This document shows positions 1 through 5,804 of a DNA stretch of 8,606 nucleotides, one piece after another. The notes below the pieces were generated by a model. The model saw nothing but the letters and a program-made list of their open reading frames with translations. It ran no database searches and was not told the DNA's origin. The stretch lies in NCBI GenBank assembly GCA_022843505.1, contig JALHNN010000082.1, positions 1-8,606 on the forward strand, given 5' to 3'. Source of the DNA: Sulfuritalea sp. (GTDB lineage: Bacteria > Pseudomonadota > Gammaproteobacteria > Burkholderiales > Rhodocyclaceae). The translations under genes were made by a program, and so were the position numbers. Position 1 is the first letter of the stretch. Each line of letters starts with the position of its first letter.

Positions 1-297
1 CACCACGAGCGTGTGGCCGGTCACCGTGATCTGGTCATCTGTGCGCACGTCCGTGCCGGCGGGCAGATTGACCCGGTACGGCGCGCGGCCGGCGAGCCTG
101 CCGGCGAGCGCCTCGATCTCCTGTGCGTCCCGCAGCGGCGCCAGCCACACCGGCACGGTCATGGTGCTGCTGCTGGTCGTCACCGGGGCGCTGATGCCGT
201 CGCCCGTCGCCAGCGTGCGTGTGATGGTCGCGGTCTCGCGTCGCCAGCGGTCGGCAAGGGCGCGCCGCAGCCCGCTCTGGCGGGGTGGGGTACTCAT
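1..297 (-). CDS. Head closure / head-tail adaptor protein, partial (3' end beyond window)
   Basis: An open frame of 99 codons runs from ATG at 297 to the window edge without a stop, so the C-terminus is missing. The first residues are MSTPPRQSGLRR. An arginine-rich helical N-terminus is followed by a Thr/Ser/Val stretch and a beta-rich part ending LPAGTDVRTDDQITVTGHT. That last pattern resembles the 'damaged or limiting value, then DrI-x-x-xG' strand pattern of small phage head-closure (stopper) proteins that sit below the connector ring. The start overlaps the stop of the upstream connector gene as ATGA, so it is probably translated by coupling; no strong SD is seen. Position directly after a connector gene supports the assignment. 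Function is inferred from context and motif style, not from a confirmed homologue; a minor tail protein is the main alternative. Confidence 0.72.
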   Translation of the reverse strand, partial: MSTPPRQSGLRRALADRWRRETATITRTLATGDGISAPVTTSSSTMTVPVWLAPLRDAQEIEALAGRLAGRAPYRVNLPAGTDVRTDDQITVTGHTLVV

Positions 298-716
298 CGG
301 CCCCGACGCCCACTCGCCAGCGTGAACATCGTCGGTCGGTCACTGGCCGCGTCACTCGGGGCGAGCACGGTCGCGAGTGCGGCATCGGCGCGCGCCCGCA
401 GCGCGGCCGCCAGCGCATGCATATCCGCCGGCTGGCGCTGATACGTCTGATCGCCCCAGCGCTCACTGACGATCTGCGGCACGGCGGGTGCGAGCGCCGC
501 TGCGGTGAGCAGGATGGCTGCCGTGGTGAGCCGGATGGCATCATCGCCCGTGCGCGTCGCCCAGAGCGGATCGCGCGCCTGCACCGCGCGCGTCGCCGCG
601 CCGACGTACACATCGAGCGCGATCACCGCATCGGGCACGAGTTCGGCGGTCAGCGTGACATCGATCGCGGCGCGGATCGCGGGATAGTGCACACTGGTGA
701 GCGGCAGCGCGGTCAT
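294..716 (-). CDS. Head-tail connector protein (gp6-like adaptor)
   Basis: This 140-aa, mainly alpha-helical protein starts at ATG 716, just beyond the TGA stop of the 85-aa gene (4-nt gap region), with a weak purine-rich GAGGGAAG upstream. The second half reads as a helix rich in Ala/Leu (AILLTAAALAPAVPQIVSER), then WGDQTYQR, then a helix with alternating Ala/Leu/Arg (about residues 98-117). This helix-'SER-x-GD-x-x-x'-helix pattern is what I would expect of the small adaptor proteins that form a 12-fold ring under the portal. Its place after the major capsid gene and before a closure-like gene agrees. It shares an ATGA overlap with the next gene. The C-terminus is basic (SGRRGR). The exact adaptor family is not established from sequence alone. 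Confidence 0.78.
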   Translation of the reverse strand: MTALPLTSVHYPAIRAAIDVTLTAELVPDAVIALDVYVGAATRAVQARDPLWATRTGDDAIRLTTAAILLTAAALAPAVPQIVSERWGDQTYQRQPADMHALAAALRARADAALATVLAPSDAASDRPTMFTLASGRRGR

Positions 717-719
717 GCG

Positions 720-977
720 TCACTTCCCTCGCTTCGGTGCGGGCTTCGGCTCTGCGTCCGGTTCCGGTGCTGCTTCTGGCTCCGGTTCCGGTGCAGCGGC
801 GGCAACCGCCAGCGCACCGCTCGTGAGCAGGCCGGTGATCGCGGTGGTGTGGCCGACGACATACACGCGGTCGTCGGCCACGATCCAGCACTCACCGTCT
901 GGGTGCGCGGCGTGGCGCTCCCAGAGCAGCACCTGACCGGTGCGGGCGGTGGGTTGGACATGCAGCAGGTCAGCCAT
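720..977 (-). CDS. Small head-associated protein with Pro/Glu/Ala tail, unknown function
   Basis: An 85-aa protein begins at ATG 977, only a few bases after the TAA stop of the capsid gene, with GGAG nine bases upstream. Residues 1-60 look like a small beta-rich domain (QVLLWERHAAHPDGECWIV, then VYVVGHTTAITGLL). Residues from about 61 form an Ala/Pro/Glu-rich low-complexity tail (APEPEPEAAPEPDAEP) that ends in a basic KRGK. I do not recognise the family. Many tailed phages have a short gene between the capsid protein and the first connector protein, often with a charged low-complexity segment; by position this could be a minor head or head-tail component. The clear SD and tight spacing to the capsid gene support real expression. 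It is followed directly by the connector gene. Confidence 0.7.
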   Translation of the reverse strand: MADLLHVQPTARTGQVLLWERHAAHPDGECWIVADDRVYVVGHTTAITGLLTSGALAVAAAAPEPEPEAAPEPDAEPKPAPKRGK

Positions 978-980
978 CGT

Positions 981-2216
981 TTAGGTCTCCAACTCCAGCG
1001 TGTAGACCGCCGCCGGGTCCATCTTGGCGTAGCCCTCGACCTCGGAGAGCACCAGGATCTGGGTCTGCTTCTCCACCCAGCGCGCAACCTCGGAGAGCGA
1101 GGCCGCTGCCTCGAACACGCGCTCGATCGCAAAGCGGTTATCAAAGCCGACGATCTTGTCGGTCGGCGCGTCATCCGTCCAGCCCAGCGCCACGTTATCG
1201 CGCAGGCCTGGGTTGATCTGGTTGAACCCACCAAACCCGCTGGCCGCCGCAATCGTCACCAGCGGCACATTCTGCGAGCCGGTGTTGAGCGAAAGCAGTT
1301 TGTAGGCGTCGCCGCTCTTGGCGATCGCCGTGGTGAGCATGTACGGGTTGGCGAAGTACATCTTGAACAGCAGCCAGGCCTTGAGTGTGACCGCCTTGCT
1401 GGTGGCGGCGCTGTCGAGCGTGGTCTTGGCCTGCACGTTGGTGGCAGCCGTACCGGCGTTGCCGTCGCCGTTGACCAGCACGTCGATCACGGCGGCCACT
1501 TTATCGACTTCGGCCTGCACGCTCATCCGCGCGATGGTGAGGCCGACGCGGTCAATCCGCTGCCGGCGCAGCGCCTCATAGGAGATCTCGACGGCGCGGC
1601 CGAACTTGTACAGGTTCACCGTGCGCTCGCCCTGCGCCAGCTTGGCGCGCGGGATCTCGCCCGCCTCCCCCACCCGCACCATGCGCTGCTGCGCCGGCGC
1701 GTCGGTCAGGTAGAAGGTGCGATAGGCGTCGCTGTCAATCGGCGTCGTCACCGCAATCATGGCGGCGAGCGGGATGGCCGGCGCGATCTTCTTGGAGTGA
1801 TCCATCGCCGAGTCGACATACGGGCGCATGATGCTGCCGGGACTGGCGTCGCTGATCTGGTGCAGCGAGCGCGTCTCCTCGCCCGCAAACTTGGCCGCCC
1901 GCCAGCGCCGCGCAATCCACTCCGGCAGCAGGGTGCGCGCCTGCGTGGTGCGCTCGAACGCATCGAGCCGGTCGGCGTAGATGCCGGCCTCCAGCACGCT
2001 GCGGGTGCGGATGTTCGCACAGCGCAGCTGACGCCCGAAGGCGTCGAGGCCGTCGCCGTAGCCCTCACTCGGGTCTTCCTGCTCGAGCCACGCGGAGAGC
2101 GTGAGCCCGTCCTGGTACGCGCGCTCGAAGATCTGGGCGCCGAGTTGCTGGTGCAGCTCCTGCGCGCGGACACGGCTTTCGGTCGTGCGACCGTCAATCA
2201 CTAGTGGTGCGCCCAT
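981..2216 (-). CDS. Major capsid protein, HK97 fold
   Basis: A 411-aa protein forming the icosahedral shell. Start ATG 2216 is preceded by a near-perfect SD (AGAGGAGGA) eight bases away, fitting very high expression, and it ends in TAA. The N-terminal third (about 1-130) is charged and helical, as in the delta or extended N-arm region that helps assembly. A segment LLPEWIARRW (residues 97-106) precedes the core. Residues 197-250 hold the strand-helix pattern common in this type of capsid protein: GERTVNLYKFGRAVEISYEA, then RRQRID, then a long helix and VNGDGN. The C-terminal strand is VYTLELE. The gene lies after protease/scaffold and decoration genes and before connectors, the usual order. 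I see no separate cleavage signal. Assignment rests on motifs plus synteny; the fold itself is inferred. Confidence 0.93.
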   Translation of the reverse strand: MGAPLVIDGRTTESRVRAQELHQQLGAQIFERAYQDGLTLSAWLEQEDPSEGYGDGLDAFGRQLRCANIRTRSVLEAGIYADRLDAFERTTQARTLLPEWIARRWRAAKFAGEETRSLHQISDASPGSIMRPYVDSAMDHSKKIAPAIPLAAMIAVTTPIDSDAYRTFYLTDAPAQQRMVRVGEAGEIPRAKLAQGERTVNLYKFGRAVEISYEALRRQRIDRVGLTIARMSVQAEVDKVAAVIDVLVNGDGNAGTAATNVQAKTTLDSAATSKAVTLKAWLLFKMYFANPYMLTTAIAKSGDAYKLLSLNTGSQNVPLVTIAAASGFGGFNQINPGLRDNVALGWTDDAPTDKIVGFDNRFAIERVFEAAASLSEVARWVEKQTQILVLSEVEGYAKMDPAAVYTLELET

Positions 2217-2267
2217 CTGCGCGATCCTCCTCTGTGTGCGTGGTGAGCCTGCCGGTGGCGGACTCGC

Positions 2268-2741
2268 TTATCCGAGGTCGACGACCACCGCCGCGGTGTC
2301 GTTATTGTTGATGATCAGGCCGCGCGTCTTGGCGGCGAGAAACGCATTCTGCACCTCCGCCTGGACGTAGGTGCCGGTGACCGTCTCGGGCAGGGTCTTG
2401 ATGAACCCCTTCGCCGACGCCGCATTCAGCGCGCCGACGATCTTGGTATTCAAGGTCAGCGTGGCGCCGTTGCCGCCGGGCAGCGCGCAGAAGCCGCACC
2501 GCTGCACGGTGCAGTAGCCATCCTTGTGCACGCTGATGAGCTTGCCGTAGATCGCTTCGCCGTCGCCGGCGAGATCGACCTTCCCGTCGGACGTGCTGCC
2601 GACCAGCGCCACGGCGCGACCGACCACGGCGCTGCCGCCGGGCTGAGCGGCGTCGTACGTAATGTCCGTGCCGTCAATCTCCATCGTGACGTAGTGCGCT
2701 CCGACGCCATCGAACGCCAGAGTCTTGCGGGGATCAGCCAT
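2268..2741 (-). CDS. Putative capsid decoration (cement) protein
   Basis: A 157-aa protein starting at ATG 2741 with GAGGAG nine bases upstream, ending in TAA. It is beta-rich, glycine-rich and lacks a signal peptide or membrane segment. The segment YGKLISVHKDGYCTVQRCGF (about residues 65-84), followed by LPGG, matches a pattern seen in phage shell-binding proteins, where a 'G-x-L-x-x-V-x-x-D-G-x-x-x-V-Q-x-x-G-x-x-x-LP' stretch forms part of a small beta barrel. The position between protease/scaffold and major capsid protein is where lambda gpD-type decoration genes sit. Three cysteines (77, 82, 85) are close together, which is unusual. The C-terminal half has a helix (QAEVQNAFLAAKTRG) and ends in hydrophobic strands. 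A minor capsid protein of another kind is possible. Confidence 0.75.
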   Translation of the reverse strand: MADPRKTLAFDGVGAHYVTMEIDGTDITYDAAQPGGSAVVGRAVALVGSTSDGKVDLAGDGEAIYGKLISVHKDGYCTVQRCGFCALPGGNGATLTLNTKIVGALNAASAKGFIKTLPETVTGTYVQAEVQNAFLAAKTRGLIINNNDTAAVVVDLG

Positions 2742-2762
2742 GGGAGGTGTCTCCTCTACTCA

Positions 2763-2778
2763 GCCGGCGTGCGCCGGC
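2763..2778 (-). other. Hairpin just after the protease/scaffold stop codon
   Basis: The sequence GCCGGCG-TG-CGCCGGC is a perfect inverted repeat with 7-bp GC-only arms. It lies 3 bp after the TAA stop (2784-2782) of the protease/scaffold gene and ends about 20 bp before the decoration-protein start. There is no U-run after it, so it is not a standard intrinsic terminator. It may pause transcription, protect the mRNA end or separate expression of scaffold and decoration protein; this is inference. Confidence 0.5.
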
Positions 2779-2781
2779 GGG

Positions 2782-3294
2782 TTATCCAGTGAACGCGGCA
2801 TCCGGCACGCGCCGGCCGCGGGCGGGTTCGGCTTCGGGCTCGTCGTCATCGACCGTCGCCCGACCGCCGGGCAGGCGCGCATCGCCCACCACGCGCCAGT
2901 CATCGCGCATGCGCTTGATGGTCTTCAGCGGTGCGGCGGTCAGCATCGTGCGGTAGGTCTCGGTCTCAAAGGCGCTGCCCAGCGCACGCACGCCTTCGGC
3001 CAGCGCCTCACTCACCAGATCCGTGCGGTACTGCCGGCCATCGGCGGCGTCGGCCTGCAGTGCGTCACGCTCCTGCTGCAGCGCACGAATAGCCGCCAGC
3101 ACCGCGTCGCGCTCGCTCTCGGCATCCAGCGCCAGCGCGACGCGAATCGGCGCCAGCGGATCCACGATCGTCGTCACCGGGTCGCCGGCGCGCTCGGTCG
3201 TCGCCAGTGCGGTGGGCTCGGGGGTCGGCTCGGCGGGTGTGGCCGGCGCGTCGCGCTCCGGGTCGGTCGCGCCGCCCGTGGCTCCCTTTGACAT
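2782..3294 (-). CDS. Nested in-frame scaffold protein (internal start)
   Basis: Inside the protease gene, in the same frame, ATG 3294 (residue 264 of the long protein) is preceded by AAGGAG with an eight-base spacer, a better ribosome site than that of the full gene. Starting here gives a 170-aa product without the protease domain: a Pro/Thr/Ala/Glu linker, a charged coiled-coil-like region, a helix with TLKTIKRMRDDW-like composition (residues about 385-396 of the long form), and a charged tail. This is the arrangement known from phage lambda, where scaffold Nu3 is made from an internal start within protease gene C. The internal start is read directly from sequence; production of the short product is inference. 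The alternative is that only the fusion is made and the protease releases the scaffold. Confidence 0.68.
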   Translation of the reverse strand: MSKGATGGATDPERDAPATPAEPTPEPTALATTERAGDPVTTIVDPLAPIRVALALDAESERDAVLAAIRALQQERDALQADAADGRQYRTDLVSEALAEGVRALGSAFETETYRTMLTAAPLKTIKRMRDDWRVVGDARLPGGRATVDDDEPEAEPARGRRVPDAAFTG

Positions 3295-4083
3295 AGCAGT
3301 TGCTCCTTGTGGCAGCGCCGCGCCGGTCACCTGGAGACGGCGATCGGGAAGCGCCAGACGATAGCGCGCCTCCAGGAGCCGCGCCGTTTTCGGTTCAATT
3401 GCGCCGGCCTCAGCCGCGCGCTGGGCTTTGAGAATCACTGCGCCGGGGGTCGCGCCGTCGTACACTGCGCTCACCTCCGACAGATGCGCATCGACGACGA
3501 GCGCCGTCGCACGCACCTGGCGCACCACGCCGTCAGCGCCGGTCACGTCGTACATCAGGCCGGGATAATGCGTACACGCGCGCCAGTCGCGCACGTCATT
3601 GCCGCAGATGTCGCAGATGAAGCGCCCGCCGTAGAAGCCGACGCTGACATCCTGCTGGATGCCCGTACGCACCCGGCGGATGAAGTCATCGGTGGTGCGT
3701 CCGCTGCCGAGCGGCAGCGCGGGCACGGTGTAGAAGTCGGCCGTCACGCGGGTCGCGTCGCCGGCCTCCAGCTGGCCGCTGAGCGAGCGGCCGAAGGGCA
3801 CCGTCCAGTGGTTGTGCGCTTCGAGGAACGCCACGCCCGCCGCCGCTTCGCGCGCAAAGTTCGGCAGCGTGGTGGCCGCGTCCATCCGCGTGCTGTAGGC
3901 GTCCAGTTGATCCGAGCTAATCGCCGCGAGCCAGAAGAACGGCGGCGCATCGTCAAACACGCTCGGATCGAGCGCCACATCTGCCAGGCGCGCCTGCAGC
4001 TCCGCCGGCGTCGCGCGACTCGTCGCCGGGATGATGCGGGCGGTGGTCGCGAAGATTTCGGTATCGTCAAACTCAGGTGGCAT
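2782..4083 (-). CDS. Prohead protease with C-terminal scaffold domain
   Basis: A 433-aa protein that should cleave scaffold and capsid parts inside the prohead. I chose ATG 4083 because GGAG lies six bases upstream; longer in-frame forms would need a TTG start inside the control region. Residues about 85-210 show the HK97-type serine protease pattern: H90 or H92 in AHNHWTVPFGR, the serine in GIQQDVSVGF (S147), and HLSEVSAVYDGATPGA (200-215). Between the last two lies C157-x2-C160-x9-C170-x-H172, a possible zinc site. Residues 262-310 are a Pro/Ala/Thr/Glu-rich linker. Residues 310-400 are helical with likely coiled coil (AAIRALQQERDALQADAADG), and the acidic-then-basic end is FTG. This second half resembles a scaffold. 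An internal ribosome site at residue 264 probably makes the scaffold alone. The gene opens the head block after a control region. Confidence 0.9.
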   Translation of the reverse strand: MPPEFDDTEIFATTARIIPATSRATPAELQARLADVALDPSVFDDAPPFFWLAAISSDQLDAYSTRMDAATTLPNFAREAAAGVAFLEAHNHWTVPFGRSLSGQLEAGDATRVTADFYTVPALPLGSGRTTDDFIRRVRTGIQQDVSVGFYGGRFICDICGNDVRDWRACTHYPGLMYDVTGADGVVRQVRATALVVDAHLSEVSAVYDGATPGAVILKAQRAAEAGAIEPKTARLLEARYRLALPDRRLQVTGAALPQGATAMSKGATGGATDPERDAPATPAEPTPEPTALATTERAGDPVTTIVDPLAPIRVALALDAESERDAVLAAIRALQQERDALQADAADGRQYRTDLVSEALAEGVRALGSAFETETYRTMLTAAPLKTIKRMRDDWRVVGDARLPGGRATVDDDEPEAEPARGRRVPDAAFTG

Positions 4084-4092
4084 CAGCAGCTC
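4084..4092 (-). promoter_or_regulatory. Ribosome binding site deciding the protease start
   Basis: GGAG at 4093-4090 on the minus strand lies six bases before ATG 4083. It favours this start over upstream in-frame TTG codons that would fall in the promoter and operator region. Confidence 0.6.
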
Positions 4093-4103
4093 CGGAACGC
4101 AAA

Positions 4104-4143
4104 CAGCGGCGCCCTCGCTCCTGTGGAAGCGAAGACGCCGCTG
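4104..4143 (-). other. Leader hairpin in the 5' untranslated region of the protease gene
   Basis: CAGCGGCG (4104-4111) and CGCCGCTG (4136-4143) are perfect 8-bp arms. A second 5-bp stem, TCGCT (4115-4119) with AGCGA (4128-4132), lies inside, separated by a 3/3 internal loop and closed by an 8-nt loop. On the minus strand the stem is followed by TTTGCGTTCC, so it looks somewhat like a terminator with a poor U-run. It sits between the putative promoter and the protease ribosome site, so it would be part of that leader RNA. It could act as an attenuator, a terminator for read-through from the packaging genes, or an RNA-stability element. Confidence 0.6.
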
Positions 4144-4161
4144 AGGATATTCCCCGGTGGC

Positions 4162-4181
4162 GAACACTATCAATTGTGTTC
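4162..4181. promoter_or_regulatory. Operator-like inverted repeat overlapping the promoter -10
   Basis: GAACAC and GTGTTC form perfect 6-bp arms around an 8-bp spacer (TATCAATT), a 20-bp dyad of a size typical of repressor sites. It overlaps the proposed -10 (4178-4173) and start point. A second small dyad, ATATC-T-GATAT (4185-4195), fills the spacer between -35 and -10. The stretch is AT-rich compared with everything around it. Binding by a regulator is inference. Confidence 0.5.
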
Positions 4182-4200
4182 AGTATATCTGATATGTCAA
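4173..4200 (-). promoter_or_regulatory. Putative sigma-70-type promoter for the head genes
   Basis: On the minus strand a perfect TTGACA (4200-4195) is followed, after 16 bp, by CACAAT (4178-4173), which matches four of six -10 positions. The region is the most AT-rich intergenic DNA in the window and lies upstream of the protease, decoration and capsid genes. Expected transcript start is near 4166, giving a leader of roughly 80 nt. A TATACT at 4187-4182 is a better -10 by itself but has no usable -35. Confidence 0.55.
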
Positions 4201-4201
4201 G

Positions 4202-4226
4202 AATCTGCAGGAGCGAGGTGCAGATT
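4202..4226 (-). terminator. Terminator-like hairpin at the stop codon of the 66-aa gene
   Basis: AATCTGCA (4202-4209) and TGCAGATT (4219-4226) are perfect 8-bp arms around a 9-nt loop. The stem begins inside the TAA stop codon (4227-4225) of the 66-aa gene, and the minus strand continues with CTTGACA. It is placed where a terminator for the packaging block would be, but it lacks a clear U-run, so termination would be weak or factor-dependent. Its loop is complementary to the leader hairpin downstream. Confidence 0.5.
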
Positions 4227-4425
4227 ACGCGTGTGCGTCGTGCGGCGCACACCGCCCCTCCCGCTCGCGCTTCGACTGTCTCGTGCGCTCCATGCCGAGC
4301 ACGCGCTCAATATCCGCCAGCTCCATGAGCAGGCGTGCGCGCTGGCGCAGCAGCAACTCGCGCACCGTCGGATGCTCCGGGTCGCGCAGCAGCAGCATGG
4401 TCAGTGATGGCTCGCTCGTGGTCAC
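4225..4425 (-). CDS. Small helical protein between portal and protease, unknown function
   Basis: A 66-aa protein with a GTG start at 4425 overlapping the portal stop as GTGA. GGAGGA lies nine bases upstream, within the portal coding sequence, so the start is well supported despite being GTG. The protein is almost wholly helical and charged: LLLRDPEHPTVRELLLRQRA is followed by RLLMELADIERVLGMERTRQ and a basic tail. The leucine spacing suggests a short coiled coil or a helical hairpin. There is no signal peptide or membrane segment. I do not recognise a family. Coupled translation with portal suggests a role in the portal or prohead initiation complex, for example as a portal partner or chaperone, but this is inference from position. 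It ends in TAA at a hairpin that may stop transcription. Confidence 0.72.
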   Translation of the reverse strand: MTTSEPSLTMLLLRDPEHPTVRELLLRQRARLLMELADIERVLGMERTRQSKREREGRCAPHDAHA

Positions 4426-5804
4426 TGCGCCCCATCCTCCTCGCCTACCGGCGCCGCCGGCGTCGGCGCACGCCCACCGTCACGCGGCTCGGGCACGTTG
4501 GCCTTTTCGACCCCTGCGCCTTCCTGAGCGGCGGCGTCGTGACTGATCCACCCCGCACGGTAGCGTTCCCTGGCGTTCCGGATAGCAATCTCATCCGTTT
4601 GCGTGTCGATCAGGCGATCGAGCAGGTCGGTCTCGGCAAAGCGGAACGTGACCATGGCCGCAATGCCCTGCGCTTCGAGCGCCAGCGTGAGCAGGTACTC
4701 CAGCGTCTGTTCCAGGAGGTGCTGCAGTGCGCGTACGCTGGCGCGGTAGAGTTTCCACTGGATGCGCACATTGGCTTCGCTCACGCCGTCCGTCATGCCG
4801 AGCAGGATCGGCACGACCTTGAGGCCGCGCACGAGCATGCGCTCCAGCGGCGCGATGATCTGATCGACCGCGCCCAGGCTGCTGGCGTCGATCGTGCCCA
4901 CGGGTCGGTTGACGCTCACGACATCGAGATGCACATACGCATCATCCGGCTCCAGCATGCTGTAGGCCGCCTGGATTTCGCGGATCGTCCCGCCGATCCA
5001 TGCCTGCACTTTGGCGGGGTCGTTGTCGAGATCGGCCGGGATCATCGCCGTCAGGCGCTCCCAGTCAATCGCCAGGTCAATGCGTGGATAGCCCTGCTGC
5101 TGCACCACGCGCCGGAGGTCGTGCAGCATCGCCAGCAGAAAGACCGCCGGAAACAGTCCGGGCTGCGCCGGCGCGCGCCCCTCGGGGCTCGCCGGCAGCG
5201 GGTCAATCGGCACATAGCGGATGGTCGGCCGGTCGAGTGTGACAAACTGCCCGTCCTGCCACTGCCCGAGCTGCCACACCGCGCCGCGCTCGGGATCACG
5301 GCGGCGGCGAAAGCGCGCCGAGCCAGGATCCGGCGTGGCCAGGTCAATCGCCCGTCGCCCGCGCGCGTCGAGCACCAGCTCGGCAAACACCGCGCCGCGC
5401 AGATACGCGCCCAGCAGTAGCCGGTTAATGACCACATCGACCGCGCCGTAGTGATCGGTGAGCTGATCGAGGAACGCATCGAGCGCCGCCTGGTGCGCCC
5501 CGCGGCCGGCTGCCGCGCCACTCGGCCGGCTGGCCACCGCTTCCCACCCGCCGTTGCCAAAGCGCAGCCAGGCCCAGACGGCGCTGGACACTTCGGGTGA
5601 GAGGTCGGACAAGAGATCGAGCAGGCGCTGCGGGCTCATGCGGTCAAGCGTGCGCGCGTCGAGATCCAGCCCGCGCCAGGTGTCGTGTGCCGACGGCGCG
5701 CCGGTGATTTGGCCACTGACTGCCGCACTGAGCAGGCCGTCGAACGCCACGCCGGCGGTATCGACGGTGGTGCGGGCGCGCGTGCCGCGCAGGAGTGATC
5801 TCAT
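4422..5804 (-). CDS. Portal protein
   Basis: A 460-aa protein that would form the dodecameric channel at the capsid vertex and dock the terminase motor. ATG 5804 overlaps the terminase stop as ATGA and has AAAGGA eight bases upstream; the in-frame extension to 5894 is rejected. Visible portal features are ELVLDARGRRAIDLATPDP (residues 142-160), then PIDPLPASPEGR with a downstream hydrophobic LFPAVFLLAMLHDLRRVVQQ (217-236) leading to QGYPRID, LEPDDAYVHLDVV (284-296), and MLVRGLKVVPILLGMTDGVS (323-342). A long helical segment RIQWKLYRASVRALQHLLEQ (347-366) matches the stem and crown helices of this family. The C-terminal 40 residues are Pro/Gly/Glu-rich. Length is in the normal range for siphophage-like portals. 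Upstream is TerL and downstream a GTGA-coupled small gene. Confidence 0.94.
   Translation of the reverse strand: MRSLLRGTRARTTVDTAGVAFDGLLSAAVSGQITGAPSAHDTWRGLDLDARTLDRMSPQRLLDLLSDLSPEVSSAVWAWLRFGNGGWEAVASRPSGAAAGRGAHQAALDAFLDQLTDHYGAVDVVINRLLLGAYLRGAVFAELVLDARGRRAIDLATPDPGSARFRRRRDPERGAVWQLGQWQDGQFVTLDRPTIRYVPIDPLPASPEGRAPAQPGLFPAVFLLAMLHDLRRVVQQQGYPRIDLAIDWERLTAMIPADLDNDPAKVQAWIGGTIREIQAAYSMLEPDDAYVHLDVVSVNRPVGTIDASSLGAVDQIIAPLERMLVRGLKVVPILLGMTDGVSEANVRIQWKLYRASVRALQHLLEQTLEYLLTLALEAQGIAAMVTFRFAETDLLDRLIDTQTDEIAIRNARERYRAGWISHDAAAQEGAGVEKANVPEPRDGGRAPTPAAPVGEEDGAQ

Noticed and set aside
35..613. 192-residue minus-strand frame
   Set aside because: It is in another frame across the connector and closure genes, is Arg-rich, and conflicts with the ATGA-coupled closure frame from 297.
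285..2204. 639-residue open frame on the plus strand
   Set aside because: It lies opposite the connector, 85-aa and capsid genes, is rich in Arg/His/Gly as expected of an antisense frame in GC-rich DNA, and has no recognisable domain or ribosome site.
4084..4173. N-terminal extension of the protease from a TTG at 4173
   Set aside because: It would run through the operator-like dyad and leader hairpin, and ATG 4083 has a proper SD.
3307..5420. Two long plus-strand frames (3307-4407 and 4335-5420)
   Set aside because: They are antisense to the protease and portal genes, with Arg/His-rich content and no family features; the minus-strand products are clear.
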